Assembly (NCBI GenBank): GCA_045132055.1
Contig: JBGURP010000039.1
Coordinates: 1-64,000 of the forward strand
Reading direction: 5' to 3'
DNA length: 64,000 nucleotides
DNA from: F23-D06 sp045132055
Lineage (GTDB): Bacteria; Bacteroidota; Bacteroidia; Bacteroidales; WCHB1-69
Position numbers and translations under genes: made by a program. Positions 22,774-31,264 of the stretch are shown here, piece by piece. The notes below the pieces were generated by a model. That model worked only from the letters and a program-made list of their open reading frames with translations, was not told where the DNA came from and did no database searches. The number at the start of each line of letters is the position of its first letter. The stretch's first letter is position 1.

Positions 22774-23706
22774 TCAGTCCAAATTGTTTTTATTGGGCAG
22801 AATTTCCTTCAACCAGTCGCGGAAAAGATACAGATACGCCCTTTTGAAGATGTGCCGGAACATATATTTGTCCTCTTTGTTGTTCTGCACGATTTCGTCA
22901 GGATGGACAAGCGGCATGATGGGGTATGCGTTCCGTTTGAGCCTCCGCAGCTTGCGCTGGTTGTTCTTCTCTTTGAATCCGATGTTGGTGGTCAGGTTCA
23001 GGTAAGGCGTGATGCAGATGCCCTTGTGCGCCCAGATGTGCAGGTTGTATTGGTAGTCCCAATAGTAGGCGTTGGTCTTCTTGATGCTGTCGAAACGCCG
23101 TTTCCAATAGTTTTTATGATTCTGTTTGTGCATGTATGGCTCCAGAATCTTCTCAAAGTCGGCGCTGTTGTAGCCATCCATGGAAAGGGTGAAGTCGTTC
23201 ATCCGGTTGCGCCAGGTGGCGAAGCCCCAGGTGGCGGCGTATGCCGAGAAGAAGTAGGAACTTCCGCCTTTCTTGATCCGCTTGGGGTAGCGTTTACGGC
23301 TCCGGTGACGCAGGTAAGTGCCGCCAATGCTGTAAACACGTTCATTGTTCCTGTATTTGCTCAACAACTCTTCGCAATAGGGGAAGAAGTCGTAGCTGGG
23401 TAGGGTGTCGTCGAAAAGGATGATACCCTCCTCCTCTTGGCTGAAAAACCACTTGATAGCGGTCTCGATCATCTTGGTTTTGCCCAGATGCGCCTCCTGC
23501 CACTGGTGGTGTACCTGGCACGGCCATTCCGGCTGGATAACACTTTGCGCCTGATAGACACGAGCTCTGTCAAGCGTGTTGTCTGGCTTCGGGCCGTCGC
23601 CGGCCACGTACAGCGTTGTGGGCTGTACGGTGCGCAGAATCTGGAATACTTTGTGTGTTTCCTCAATCCTATTGTAAAGGACGAGCAATACAGGAACCTT
23701 GAACAT
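22774..23706 (-). CDS. glycosyltransferase-like protein (GT-A / HlpA-like)
   Basis: This 310-residue protein begins VPVLLVLYNRIEETHKVFQI, the nucleotide-sugar domain start of GT-A enzymes. TTLYVAGDGPKPDN and EGIILFDDTLPSYDFFPYCE follow, in the place where relatives have an (E)DD metal motif. Later segments (SYFFSAYAATWGFATWRNR; NAYYWDYQYNLHIWAHKG) match the HlpA-like group that decorates surface glycans. The first acid of the usual EDD is phenylalanine here. It lies 15 bases after the DUF1015 gene and probably shares its transcript. Acceptor and donor are unknown. Confidence 0.78.
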   Translation of the reverse strand: MFKVPVLLVLYNRIEETHKVFQILRTVQPTTLYVAGDGPKPDNTLDRARVYQAQSVIQPEWPCQVHHQWQEAHLGKTKMIETAIKWFFSQEEEGIILFDDTLPSYDFFPYCEELLSKYRNNERVYSIGGTYLRHRSRKRYPKRIKKGGSSYFFSAYAATWGFATWRNRMNDFTLSMDGYNSADFEKILEPYMHKQNHKNYWKRRFDSIKKTNAYYWDYQYNLHIWAHKGICITPYLNLTTNIGFKEKNNQRKLRRLKRNAYPIMPLVHPDEIVQNNKEDKYMFRHIFKRAYLYLFRDWLKEILPNKNNLD

Positions 23707-23721
23707 TGTACTATATTATGC

Positions 23722-24987
23722 TTATGCTAATTCATGAATAACCAGACCGGAACGAAGCTTCGGCTCGAACCAGGTGGTCTTGGGAGGCATGATGTTGCCC
23801 GTATCAGCGATGTCGATGATCTGCTGCATGGAGACGGGATACAGGGCGAAAGCCACTTTCATCTCGCCGCTATCCACACGACGTTTCAGTTCGCCGAGAC
23901 CGCGGATACCGCCCACAAAGTCGATGCGCTTGTCGGTGCGGAGATCCTTGATACCCAGAATCTTGTCCAAGACGAGGTTGCTGAGGATGGTGACATCCAG
24001 CACGCCGATAGGATCGTTGTCGTTGAACGTGCCCGGCTTGGCGTTCATCTTGTACCAGTGACCGTCGAGATACATGCTGAACTCGTGCAGTTTGGCAGGC
24101 TTGTAAATCTCGGTACCCATGTCTTCCACGGTGTAGGTTTCAGCCACGGCGGCAAGGAACTGCTCCTTGCTGAGGCCGTTGAGGTCTTTCACCACGCGGT
24201 TATAGTCAATGATGTTGAGCTGGTTATCCGGGAAGATCACCGTCATGAAGTAGTTGTACTCCTCTTTGCCGGTGTGGTTCGGGTTGTGTTCTTTCTTCTC
24301 TTGTCCCACGAGTGCGGCGGCAGCGCTGCGGTGGTGACCGTCGGCGATGTACATGGCGGGCACTTTGGTGGCGAAGAGTTCAACGAGTTCGTCGATGAGC
24401 TTACGATCGTCGATAACCCAGAAACGATGGCCGAAGCCGTCTTCCTTGGCGATGAAGTCGTAGATGGGTTTCTGTGCGGTGACGGAAGCCACGATTTCAT
24501 CGATGCGGGCCACGGCAGGGTAGGCGAAGAACACTGGCTCCACGTTGGCGTTGGTGATGCGCACGTGTTTCATGCGGTCTTCCTCTTTATCCTTGCGTGT
24601 GAGCTCATGTTTCTTGATGATTTTGTTCACGTAATCCTCGCTGTAGGCGCAAGCCACGATGCCGTACTGCCAGTGTGCGTTAGGATCAGTGGGGTTCATG
24701 CTCTGGGCGTAGATGTAGAGTTTCTCCTCCTTGTCCTGAACCAGCCAGCCATAGTCCTTGAAGCTGTTGTAGTTTTTCACCACTTGAAGATAGACTTCGA
24801 GGGAGTGCTCGTCGGTGCCTTCGGGAAGGTCGATTTCGGCCTTGGTCACGTGGAGCAGGCTGTAGGGGTTGCCTTCGCATTCCTTGCGTGCTTCGGCGGA
24901 GTTCAGCACGTCGTACGGGCGGGAAGCGAGTTTTTCAACGATGGATTGGGGAGGACGGAATCCTCTGAAAGGTTTGATAACTGACAT
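23722..24987 (-). CDS. DUF1015-family protein
   Basis: This 421-residue cytoplasmic protein has the family's hallmark segments: VIKPFRGFRPPQSIVEKLAS at the N-terminus with SRPYDVLNSAEA, YIYAQSMNPTDP near 90, MYIADGHHRSAAA near 213-225, and GGIRGLGELKRRVDSGEM near 358-375. The end is IMPPKTTWFEPKLRSGLVIH. DUF1015 proteins are often encoded near serine biosynthesis genes, but serA and serC are not in this window and no biochemical role is assigned. It is transcribed with the glycosyltransferase downstream. Confidence 0.93.
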   Translation of the reverse strand: MSVIKPFRGFRPPQSIVEKLASRPYDVLNSAEARKECEGNPYSLLHVTKAEIDLPEGTDEHSLEVYLQVVKNYNSFKDYGWLVQDKEEKLYIYAQSMNPTDPNAHWQYGIVACAYSEDYVNKIIKKHELTRKDKEEDRMKHVRITNANVEPVFFAYPAVARIDEIVASVTAQKPIYDFIAKEDGFGHRFWVIDDRKLIDELVELFATKVPAMYIADGHHRSAAAALVGQEKKEHNPNHTGKEEYNYFMTVIFPDNQLNIIDYNRVVKDLNGLSKEQFLAAVAETYTVEDMGTEIYKPAKLHEFSMYLDGHWYKMNAKPGTFNDNDPIGVLDVTILSNLVLDKILGIKDLRTDKRIDFVGGIRGLGELKRRVDSGEMKVAFALYPVSMQQIIDIADTGNIMPPKTTWFEPKLRSGLVIHELA

Positions 24988-25033
24988 GGTGTTAGTGTTT
25001 TAAATTTATTTATTGTTATAATTTTTCGCGGGG

Positions 25034-25041
25034 CAAAGATA
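25034..25041 (-). promoter_or_regulatory. -7 promoter element for DUF1015/glycosyltransferase
   Basis: TATCTTTG on the minus strand lies 46 bases before the start at 24987. It is divergent from the aminotransferase element 29 bases away. Confidence 0.65.
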
Positions 25042-25070
25042 GTAAATTTTAGGAATAGAAAAATTTATCC

Positions 25071-25078
25071 TATTTTTG
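25071..25078 (+). promoter_or_regulatory. -7 promoter element for the sugar aminotransferase
   Basis: TATTTTTG lies 19 bases before the ATG at 25098. An in-frame TTG at 25089 is too close to the expected transcript start. Confidence 0.65.
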
Positions 25079-25097
25079 CACGGCTTTTTTGAAGATT

Positions 25098-26216
25098 ATG
25101 AAACCCATCCAAATGGTTGACCTGCAAGGTCAATATGCAAACATACGCGAAGAGGTTGATGAGGCGGTGCGCCGCGTGCTCGCGGAGGCCCACTACATCA
25201 ACGGGCCTGAGGTGTCGGATTTCGCTTCGGCTTTGGCCGCCCGCACGGGCGCGGCGCACGCCGTGACCTGCGCCAGCGGCACCGACGCGCTCTTGCTCGC
25301 CCTCCGCGCACTGGACCTCCGACCCGGCGATGAGGTTGTCACCGTGCCCTTCACGTTCGTTTCCACCATCGAGGTGATTACCACCATGGGCCTCAAACCC
25401 ATTCTGGTGGATGTTACTCCCGACACGTTCTGCATGGATGTCTCCAAAATCGAAGCGGCCATCACCCCGCGCACCAAGGCCATCCTGCCTGTGCATCTGT
25501 TCGGCCAGTGCGCCGACATGGAGCGCATCCTGACCATCGCACGCCAGCACAAACTCTTTGTGATTGAGGATGCCTGTCAGGCCCTCGGCGCGGAGGTCAC
25601 CTTCTCTGACGGCTCTGTGCACCAAGCCGGCACTATGGGCGATGTGGGCTGCACCTCCTTCTTCCCGACTAAAAATCTGGGTTGCTTCGGCGACGGCGGC
25701 GCGGCGCTCACCAACTCTGACGAGTTGGCTGCAGCTATGCGCAGCATCGCCAATCACGGCATGTCGCAGAAATACTACTACGACCACATCGGCATCAACT
25801 CGCGCCTCGACACGCTGCAGGCTGCCGTGCTGAGCGTCAAGCTGCCCCATCTCACCGACTATATCCGCGCACGGCAGCGCGCCGCCCGCCTCTATGACGA
25901 GGCACTGGCCGATTGCCCCGGCATCATCAAGCCTGCCAAGGCTTCCTATTCTACGCACACTTACCATCAATACACTCTTCGCGTGGCTCCGGAGCACCGC
26001 GACAACCTGCGGCAACGGCTGGCCGGCGCGGGCATTCCCACGATGGTCTATTACCCCCTCCCGTTGCACCTGCAGGCCGCCTACCGTAACCTCGGCTACC
26101 ACGAAGGCGACTTCCCCCTCTCCGAAACCCTTTCCAAAGAGGTACTCTCCCTCCCCATGCACACCGAACTCACCCCCGAACAAATACAATATATTACTGA
26201 ACAATTGAGGGTTTAG
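25098..26216 (+). CDS. DegT/DnrJ/EryC1/StrS-family sugar aminotransferase (WbpE-like)
   Basis: This 372-residue PLP enzyme transfers an amino group to a keto-sugar nucleotide. Motifs are KPIQMVDLQGQYANIREEV at the start, CASGTDALLLALRAL near 60-74, VIEDACQALGAE near 155-166 (the aspartate that contacts PLP), and SFFPTKNLGCFGDGGA near 188-203 with the Schiff-base lysine. HYHQYTLR-type segments near the end read STHTYHQYTLRVAPEHRDNL. The downstream LbH acyltransferase resembles WbpD, so the pair probably makes an N-acetylated 3-amino sugar such as a 2,3-diacetamido uronic acid. Tandem heptamers begin inside its stop codon. Confidence 0.9.
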   Translation: MKPIQMVDLQGQYANIREEVDEAVRRVLAEAHYINGPEVSDFASALAARTGAAHAVTCASGTDALLLALRALDLRPGDEVVTVPFTFVSTIEVITTMGLKPILVDVTPDTFCMDVSKIEAAITPRTKAILPVHLFGQCADMERILTIARQHKLFVIEDACQALGAEVTFSDGSVHQAGTMGDVGCTSFFPTKNLGCFGDGGAALTNSDELAAAMRSIANHGMSQKYYYDHIGINSRLDTLQAAVLSVKLPHLTDYIRARQRAARLYDEALADCPGIIKPAKASYSTHTYHQYTLRVAPEHRDNLRQRLAGAGIPTMVYYPLPLHLQAAYRNLGYHEGDFPLSETLSKEVLSLPMHTELTPEQIQYITEQLRV

Positions 26217-26259
26217 AGTTTAGAGTTTAAAGTTTAAAGTTCAAAGTTCAAAGTTCAAC
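26211..26259. repeat. heptamer tandem array GTTTAGA-type, 7 copies
   Basis: Seven consecutive 7-base units run gtttaga (x2), gtttaaa (x2), gttcaaa (x2), gttcaac. The first unit contains the stop codon of the aminotransferase (26214-26216). The stepwise base changes along the array look like serial copying. Confidence 0.85.
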
Positions 26260-26280
26260 TCCCTAATTCCCCATTACTAA

Positions 26281-26322
26281 CTTCTCACTTCTCACTTCTC
26301 ACTTCTCACTTCTCACTCCTCA
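26281..26322. repeat. heptamer tandem array CTTCTCA, 6 copies
   Basis: Five exact cttctca units (26281-26315) are followed by one ctcctca (26316-26322). This is the second of three arrays in the 164-base gap between the two sugar genes. Confidence 0.85.
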
Positions 26323-26332
26323 CTCCAAATCC

Positions 26333-26395
26333 CCCTTTCACCCCATTCACCCCCTTCACCCCTTTCACCCCTTTAACCCCATGAACCCTTTCATC
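26333..26395. repeat. nonamer tandem array running into a start codon
   Basis: Nine-base units ccctttcac, cccattcac, ccccttcac, ccctttcac and ccctttaac (26333-26377) lead into cccatgaac, which contains the acyltransferase ATG at 26381, and cctttcatc. Because the unit is three codons long, copy changes would keep frame. Confidence 0.8.
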
Positions 26396-26962
26396 CACCC
26401 CACCGCCATCATCGATCCCGATTGCCAAATCGGCGAAGGTACCAAGATTTGGCACTTTTCGCATCTTATGCCGCATTGCAAGATTGGTCAAAACTGCGTT
26501 ATCGGCCAGAATGTGTTTGTGGCCGAAGGCGTGTGCGTGGGCGACAATGTGAAGGTGCAGAACAATGTTTCCATTTATGCGGGTGTTGAGGTGGAGAACG
26601 ATGTCTTTCTAGGCCCGTCGATGGTGTTTACCAATGTGCTGAATCCCAGAAGTTTCATTGAGCGGAAGTCGGAATTCAAAAAGACGCTTGTGCGCAAGGG
26701 CGCGACTATCGGCGCCAACGCCACCGTCGTGTGCGGGTGTGAGATTGGTCGCTACGCGTTGGTGGGTGCGGGCGCAGTGGTAACCAAGTCGGTGCCCGAC
26801 TATGCTCTGGTGGTCGGTAACCCCGCCGTGCAAATCGGATGGGTGAGTGCCTGCGGACATAAGCTTGCTTTTGACCAAAAGGGTAGGGCGGTGTGCCCCG
26901 AAAGCGGTGAGCAGTATCAGTTAACCCAAAATAAGCTGGTTAAAATCGTTGATGAAAAATAG
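26381..26962 (+). CDS. left-handed beta-helix acyltransferase (WbpD/WlbB-like N-acetyltransferase)
   Basis: This 193-residue hexapeptide-repeat protein has rungs such as IDPDCQIGEGTKIWHFSH, IGQNCVIGQNVFVAEG, VGDNVKVQNNVSIYAG and VRKGATIGANATVVCGCEIG. It closes with AVVTKSVPDYALVVGNPA, which is typical of sugar-nucleotide acetyltransferases. The motif FTNVLNPRSFIERKSEFKKT marks the WbpD/WlbB group that acetylates UDP-2-acetamido-3-amino-2,3-dideoxy-glucuronate. That fits the aminotransferase upstream. The last 35 residues carry cysteines C166 and C176 (approximate). Its start lies in a nonamer array, and it overlaps the next gene by 11 bases. Confidence 0.88.
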   Translation: MNPFIHPTAIIDPDCQIGEGTKIWHFSHLMPHCKIGQNCVIGQNVFVAEGVCVGDNVKVQNNVSIYAGVEVENDVFLGPSMVFTNVLNPRSFIERKSEFKKTLVRKGATIGANATVVCGCEIGRYALVGAGAVVTKSVPDYALVVGNPAVQIGWVSACGHKLAFDQKGRAVCPESGEQYQLTQNKLVKIVDEK

Positions 26963-29552
26963 TGTGTTATGTTGGTTGCGCCCGCTTGCGGTGGTATTGC
27001 TGCTGTTGGCTCCGGCGGCCCTCTTCGCCACACACCAACGGGCTGGAGAGATCAGCTACACGTACGTCTCCGGCCTGACCTACGAGTTTACCATCGTAAC
27101 ATATACTTACACGCCCAGCCCCGCCGACCGGCCCGAAATTGACGTCAGTTGGGGCGACGGCACCACGACCACAATCCAGCGGCTGCAGAAAATCGACCTT
27201 GGCAATTACATCAGCAAGAATGTCTATGTGTCGCTGCACACCTTCTCGGCCGTGGGTACCTTTCATGTCACCTTTGAAGACCCGAACCGCAACGCCGGCA
27301 TCATCAACATCCCGAGTTCGGTGGAGATTCCCTTCTTTATTGAAACCATTGTGGTCATCAATCCTTTTGTCGGTGGTAATTCCTCCCCTCAGCTGATGAC
27401 CGCGCCCATTGATAATGGCTGTACCAACGTCATCTATTACCATAATCCCGGCGCGTACGACCCTGACGGCGACAGCCTGTCCTACAGCCTGATAGCCTGC
27501 CGTGGCTATGATGGCGAGGATATCCCTGGCTATGCTTTGCCGTATGCCTCCAACTCCATCACCATCGACCCGGTGACTGGCGATCTGGTCTGGGATTCGC
27601 CCACCATGGCGGGTGAGTACAACATCGCCATCCTGATTCAGGAGTGGCGTAATGGCATGATGATCAGCAGTATGGTGCGCGACATGCAGATAACCATTGC
27701 CCCTTGCAACAACCAGCCGCCGGAGATTCTGGTGGATGACACTTGCGTGCTGGCGGGCACGGTGTTGCACCTGCCCGTGCTTGTGCGCGACACCACGTCC
27801 ACCATGGTGACACTCACGGCCAGTGGCGAGCTCCTCCTGCTGCAAGATAGCCCCGTGCAGTTTATGCCCATTACTGACAGTGTGCCCTTTGTGTCCAACT
27901 TGGTGTGGCGTACCAACTGCAACCACGTCAGAATAGAACCTTATACACTGCTTTTCAAGGCCCAGGATAACGGTCCGCAGGTGCCGCTGGTGTCGTTCAA
28001 GACTCTGCACGTGCGCGTGGTGGCTCCGGCGCCGAAGAATTTGGCTGCATCGCCATGGAACAACACCGTGCACTTGTCCTGGTCGCCAGACTCTTGCCAC
28101 AACGCGGTGGGTTACGACATCTATCGCCGCGACGGCAGCAACCCCTTTGAACCTGACTACTGCGAAACGGGGATGCCTGACGATGAAGGCTATTATTGGA
28201 TTGGGAGTACGACTGCATGGGAGGATGCCTCTTTTGTAGATGATGGCTCTGTGGCACCGCTGTATCACGCCAACGACTATTGCTATCGCGTGGTGGCTCG
28301 CTTCCCAGACGGGGCTGAGAGCTACGTTTCCGATGAGGTTTGCGTGCACATCATTGCCGACGCGCCCCTGATCATCAATACGGATGTGGTGACTACAGAT
28401 TCCGCGAACGGCACGCTGAAGGTGCGTTGGATTGCGCCGCCGGAGATCGACTCCGTGGCATTCCCTCCCCCATATCACTACGAACTTTACCGATACAATG
28501 CTCTTCTGCACGATTCCGTGTTGCTGATTTCCACACCGTTACTGTCCGTTTGGGATACAACGGAGTATCTCGATCACGACTTGAATACGGAATATCAAGC
28601 TCATACCTATCGTGTGCATTTTTTCAATGAGGATACGCTGATTGAGACCTCGGACCCAGCCACTTCCATTTATCTGCGTGCCACGCCGGCAGACAAGCGC
28701 GTGATGCTGTCATGGTCGGTGCAACAGCCATGGAACAATGTGGAGTATGTGGTCTATCGGCTGGACGAACACGGATTGGTGTGGGACTCTATTGGCGCTA
28801 CGCCCAATACCAGCTACACGGATGGTGGTTTGGAGAACGGCGAGGAATACTGCTACTATGTGCAGGCGCGAGGTTACTACTGGCTTCCCGACACCATCGG
28901 GCCGCTTTACAACCGCTCGCAGCGAGTCTGTGCAACGCCCATTGACAACGAGCCGCCGGAGTTGCCAGTATTGTACGTGACCACCGACTGCGATGTGGTG
29001 ACCTACAGTTGGACGTTCACCTCCGATTCTGCAGCACATGATGCGTACTGGTACTATATCTACTACAAACCCTCCATGCAGGGCTCGTTTGTGTGTGTGG
29101 ATTCCTTTGCCCATAACGATGTTTGCTGGCCCTATCCGTGCGAGTATCAGCTCAATGAAATGGAAACGGTGGTCGGTTGCTTTGCTATGAAGGTGGCCGA
29201 TTCCAACCATAACCTTTCGGCCCTTTCCGACACGGTGTGCATGGACATTTATGATTGTCTGGATTACACGTTGCCCAATGTATTCACGCCCAACGGCGAC
29301 GGTGTCAATGATGTCTATCAGCCCATTCCGCCGTATCGGGGCGTGGTGGAAGTGGATATGAAGATTTACAACCGCTGGGGTCGGCGGGTGTTTTCCACCA
29401 CAGATCCAGACATTATGTGGGATGGTAGTGATGAAAACTCCCACCAACCATGCTCCGAAGGCGTCTTCTATTACAGTTGCGAGGTCACCGTGCGAACCCT
29501 CACCGGCGAGTACACATACCCCCTCCATGGCTCAATCACGCTCATCCGATAA
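26952..29552 (+). CDS. T9SS type B sorting-domain protein with Ig/fibronectin-like modules
   Basis: This 866-residue protein has a signal peptide (CWLRPLAVVLLLLAPAALFA). The early part (THQRAGEISYTYVSGLTYEF) is the conserved start of a family of Bacteroidota gliding or adhesin-like proteins. It contains a cadherin/Ig-like region (YDPDGDSLSYSLIACRG) and three fibronectin-III-like modules, for example VHLSWSPDSCHNAVGYDIYR and VMLSWSVQQPWNNVEYVVYR. The C-terminal CHU_C domain begins NVFTPNGDGVNDVYQ and ends YPLHGSITLIR. It is therefore likely exported by T9SS and attached to or released from the cell surface. The ATG at 26952 is used; it overlaps the acyltransferase end by 11 bases. Confidence 0.85.
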   Translation: MKNSVLCWLRPLAVVLLLLAPAALFATHQRAGEISYTYVSGLTYEFTIVTYTYTPSPADRPEIDVSWGDGTTTTIQRLQKIDLGNYISKNVYVSLHTFSAVGTFHVTFEDPNRNAGIINIPSSVEIPFFIETIVVINPFVGGNSSPQLMTAPIDNGCTNVIYYHNPGAYDPDGDSLSYSLIACRGYDGEDIPGYALPYASNSITIDPVTGDLVWDSPTMAGEYNIAILIQEWRNGMMISSMVRDMQITIAPCNNQPPEILVDDTCVLAGTVLHLPVLVRDTTSTMVTLTASGELLLLQDSPVQFMPITDSVPFVSNLVWRTNCNHVRIEPYTLLFKAQDNGPQVPLVSFKTLHVRVVAPAPKNLAASPWNNTVHLSWSPDSCHNAVGYDIYRRDGSNPFEPDYCETGMPDDEGYYWIGSTTAWEDASFVDDGSVAPLYHANDYCYRVVARFPDGAESYVSDEVCVHIIADAPLIINTDVVTTDSANGTLKVRWIAPPEIDSVAFPPPYHYELYRYNALLHDSVLLISTPLLSVWDTTEYLDHDLNTEYQAHTYRVHFFNEDTLIETSDPATSIYLRATPADKRVMLSWSVQQPWNNVEYVVYRLDEHGLVWDSIGATPNTSYTDGGLENGEEYCYYVQARGYYWLPDTIGPLYNRSQRVCATPIDNEPPELPVLYVTTDCDVVTYSWTFTSDSAAHDAYWYYIYYKPSMQGSFVCVDSFAHNDVCWPYPCEYQLNEMETVVGCFAMKVADSNHNLSALSDTVCMDIYDCLDYTLPNVFTPNGDGVNDVYQPIPPYRGVVEVDMKIYNRWGRRVFSTTDPDIMWDGSDENSHQPCSEGVFYYSCEVTVRTLTGEYTYPLHGSITLIR

Positions 29553-29568
29553 CCCACCATCATCACCA

Positions 29569-29589
29569 TTCCGCCGCGAAGCGGCGGAA
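29569..29589. repeat. GC-rich perfect hairpin after the T9SS substrate
   Basis: The arms ttccgccgc and gcggcggaa flank a gaa loop, 16 bases past the stop. No T-run follows, so it is an uncertain terminator; mRNA 3' stabilisation is equally possible. Confidence 0.6.
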
Positions 29590-29704
29590 CCTCCAACGTT
29601 AATCTGATAATTTTACTCGAGTCGGAACTTCCATTATTTTTTTCACAACAATAATATTCCCCCCATTTCTCCGTTTATCCAAATAACTTTTAAATCTCTC
29701 TGAT

Positions 29705-30439
29705 ATGAAAAACAATAAAGTAACTGTTGCCGTCATTTTGGGCATCTGTTTTGTTTTGGCAGCTATCGCTGTCGGAATCTTCTATTACCAGTCGAAAAAA
29801 CCTGCTAAGACTGTGTCTGTGGTTGGTTTGGCCGAGAAGGACTTTACTTCGGATCTGATTGTTTGGGAGTTGAGATATGATGTGCTCGACATGGACATGA
29901 AGAGATCATACGCTTTGATCAAGGAACAGAACAAGATTGTGAAAGAATTCCTGAACAACAAGGGTATCAAATCGGATGAGATTGACTTCAAGAATATCTC
30001 CACGAGACCTAAATACGATTCTCACTGGGAGAACGGTCATTGGGTGGAGAATTTTGAAGGATACTTGGCCGAACAGCGTATCCGTGTGGAATCCAAGGAT
30101 GTGGAGAAAATTGAGAAGATTATTCGCGAAATTTCCGAGCTGTATGACCAGAATATCAAGATTTCCAGCGACGACCCTGAATATTACTATACCAAGCTTT
30201 CGGATTTGAAGTTGGAAATGTTGGCTGAAGCTTCCAAGAATGCTCGCGAGCGTGCACAGACGGTCACGGAAAATGCAGGCGGCAAACTGGGAGATTTGAA
30301 GAATGCCACCACCGGTGTGTTCCAAATTACGGCGCCAAACTCTTCTGAAGACAGCTACTCATGGGGAGGCGCGTTCAATACCTCATCCAAACAGAAACAC
30401 GTCAGCATCAATATGCGACTAACGTACTACGTGAAATAA
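29705..30439 (+). CDS. SIMPL-domain (DUF541) membrane-anchored protein
   Basis: This 244-residue protein has an N-terminal signal anchor (VAVILGICFVLAAIAVGIFY, about 8-27). A SIMPL domain follows, with TVSVVGLAEKDFTSDLIVWE, VKEFLNNKGIKSDEIDFKNI, a YLAEQRIRVESKDVEKIEKI segment and LAEASKNARERAQTVTENAG. The protein ends SINMRLTYYVK. SIMPL proteins are periplasmic or envelope proteins with no clear enzymatic role. Transcription ends at a strong terminator at 30455-30483, so it is a single-gene unit. A one-mismatch -7 sequence (TAACTTTT) lies just upstream. Confidence 0.9.
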   Translation: MKNNKVTVAVILGICFVLAAIAVGIFYYQSKKPAKTVSVVGLAEKDFTSDLIVWELRYDVLDMDMKRSYALIKEQNKIVKEFLNNKGIKSDEIDFKNISTRPKYDSHWENGHWVENFEGYLAEQRIRVESKDVEKIEKIIREISELYDQNIKISSDDPEYYYTKLSDLKLEMLAEASKNARERAQTVTENAGGKLGDLKNATTGVFQITAPNSSEDSYSWGGAFNTSSKQKHVSINMRLTYYVK

Positions 30440-30454
30440 AATTAAGTTTGAAAG

Positions 30455-30483
30455 AAAAGGCGGTCAACAACCGCCTTTTTTTA
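30455..30483 (+). terminator. intrinsic terminator after the SIMPL gene
   Basis: The 10-base arms aaaaggcggt and accgcctttt with a 5-base loop are followed by more T residues. The gldA promoter starts immediately after it. Confidence 0.88.
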
Positions 30484-30491
30484 TATCTTTG
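30484..30491 (+). promoter_or_regulatory. -7 promoter element for the gldA operon
   Basis: TATCTTTG lies 23 bases before the gldA ATG, directly behind the SIMPL terminator. It probably drives six genes through anmK. Confidence 0.65.
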
Positions 30492-30514
30492 CAGCCTTAA
30501 ATTACATTGGAGTA

Positions 30515-31258
30515 ATGTCAATTATTGTAAAAAACGTAACGAAAGTCTTTGGCGATCAGTACGCCTTGAACGATGTGAGTTTTGAGGCCCGCAAGGGTGA
30601 AATCGTGGGCTTCTTGGGCCCGAACGGCGCGGGAAAAACCACCATGATGAAGATCATCACCTGCCTGATTCCTCCCACCCAGGGCGATGTCACCGTTTGC
30701 GGTCTGGACATCTGGAAAGATTCTTTGGAGTTGAGAAAGAAGATAGGCTATCTTTCAGAGGCCAACCCGCTCTATTATGACATGTATGTGCGTGAATTTC
30801 TGGAGTTTATTGCAGGGATCCACCACATGTCGGACGTCAATGCCAAAGTGAATGATATCATAGAGAAAACCGGACTGCAACCCGAACAGCACAAGAAAAT
30901 CGGTGCCCTGTCGCGCGGTTACAAGCAGCGCGTGGGTATTGCCCAGGCGCTCATCCATGATCCAGAAGTGCTGATTCTGGACGAGCCGACCACAGGTCTG
31001 GACCCCAACCAGCTCATCGAAATCCGCGAGCTTATCCGCTCATACGGCAAAAACCGCACCGTGTTGCTCTCCACGCACATCATGCAGGAGGTGCAAGCGA
31101 TGTGCGACCACGTCATCATCATCAACAAAGGCAGACTTGTGGCTGACGCACAGGTGAGTGAACTGCCCACCATGGCAGAGAAACTCGGTCTGAAACACGC
31201 CTCCGAGCTGAACGCTTTGGGCATGGAGGAACTCTTCCAGGCCTTGACGCAAAAATAA
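30515..31258 (+). CDS. gldA: ABC transporter ATP-binding protein, GldA-like
   Basis: This 247-residue ATPase has Walker A GPNGAGKTTMM (about 35-45), a Q-loop region LSEANPLYYDMYVREFL, signature LSRGYKQRVGIAQAL near 131, Walker B VLILDEPTTGLDPNQ near 152, and the switch histidine in LLSTHIMQEV. The AxCDHVIIINKGRLVAD segment follows. Best-fit family is GldA, the ATPase of the gliding-associated GldAFG transporter, but this copy is shorter than usual (about 300) and no gldF or gldG is adjacent. A generic ABC-2 type exporter ATPase remains possible. Confidence 0.78.
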   Translation: MSIIVKNVTKVFGDQYALNDVSFEARKGEIVGFLGPNGAGKTTMMKIITCLIPPTQGDVTVCGLDIWKDSLELRKKIGYLSEANPLYYDMYVREFLEFIAGIHHMSDVNAKVNDIIEKTGLQPEQHKKIGALSRGYKQRVGIAQALIHDPEVLILDEPTTGLDPNQLIEIRELIRSYGKNRTVLLSTHIMQEVQAMCDHVIIINKGRLVADAQVSELPTMAEKLGLKHASELNALGMEELFQALTQK

Positions 31259-31264
31259 TCATAC

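Noticed and set aside
23734..24984. 416-codon plus-strand frame opposite the DUF1015 gene
   Set aside because: Valine/histidine-rich antisense product with no family features; DUF1015 motifs on the minus strand are unambiguous.
26211..26395. CRISPR-like array
   Set aside because: Units of 7 and 9 bases without spacers are simple tandem repeats, and no cas gene is nearby.
26967..28511. 514-codon minus-strand frame opposite the T9SS substrate
   Set aside because: Antisense shadow of the T9SS type B protein; no promoter and no signal peptide, while the plus-strand gene has both a signal peptide and a sorting domain.
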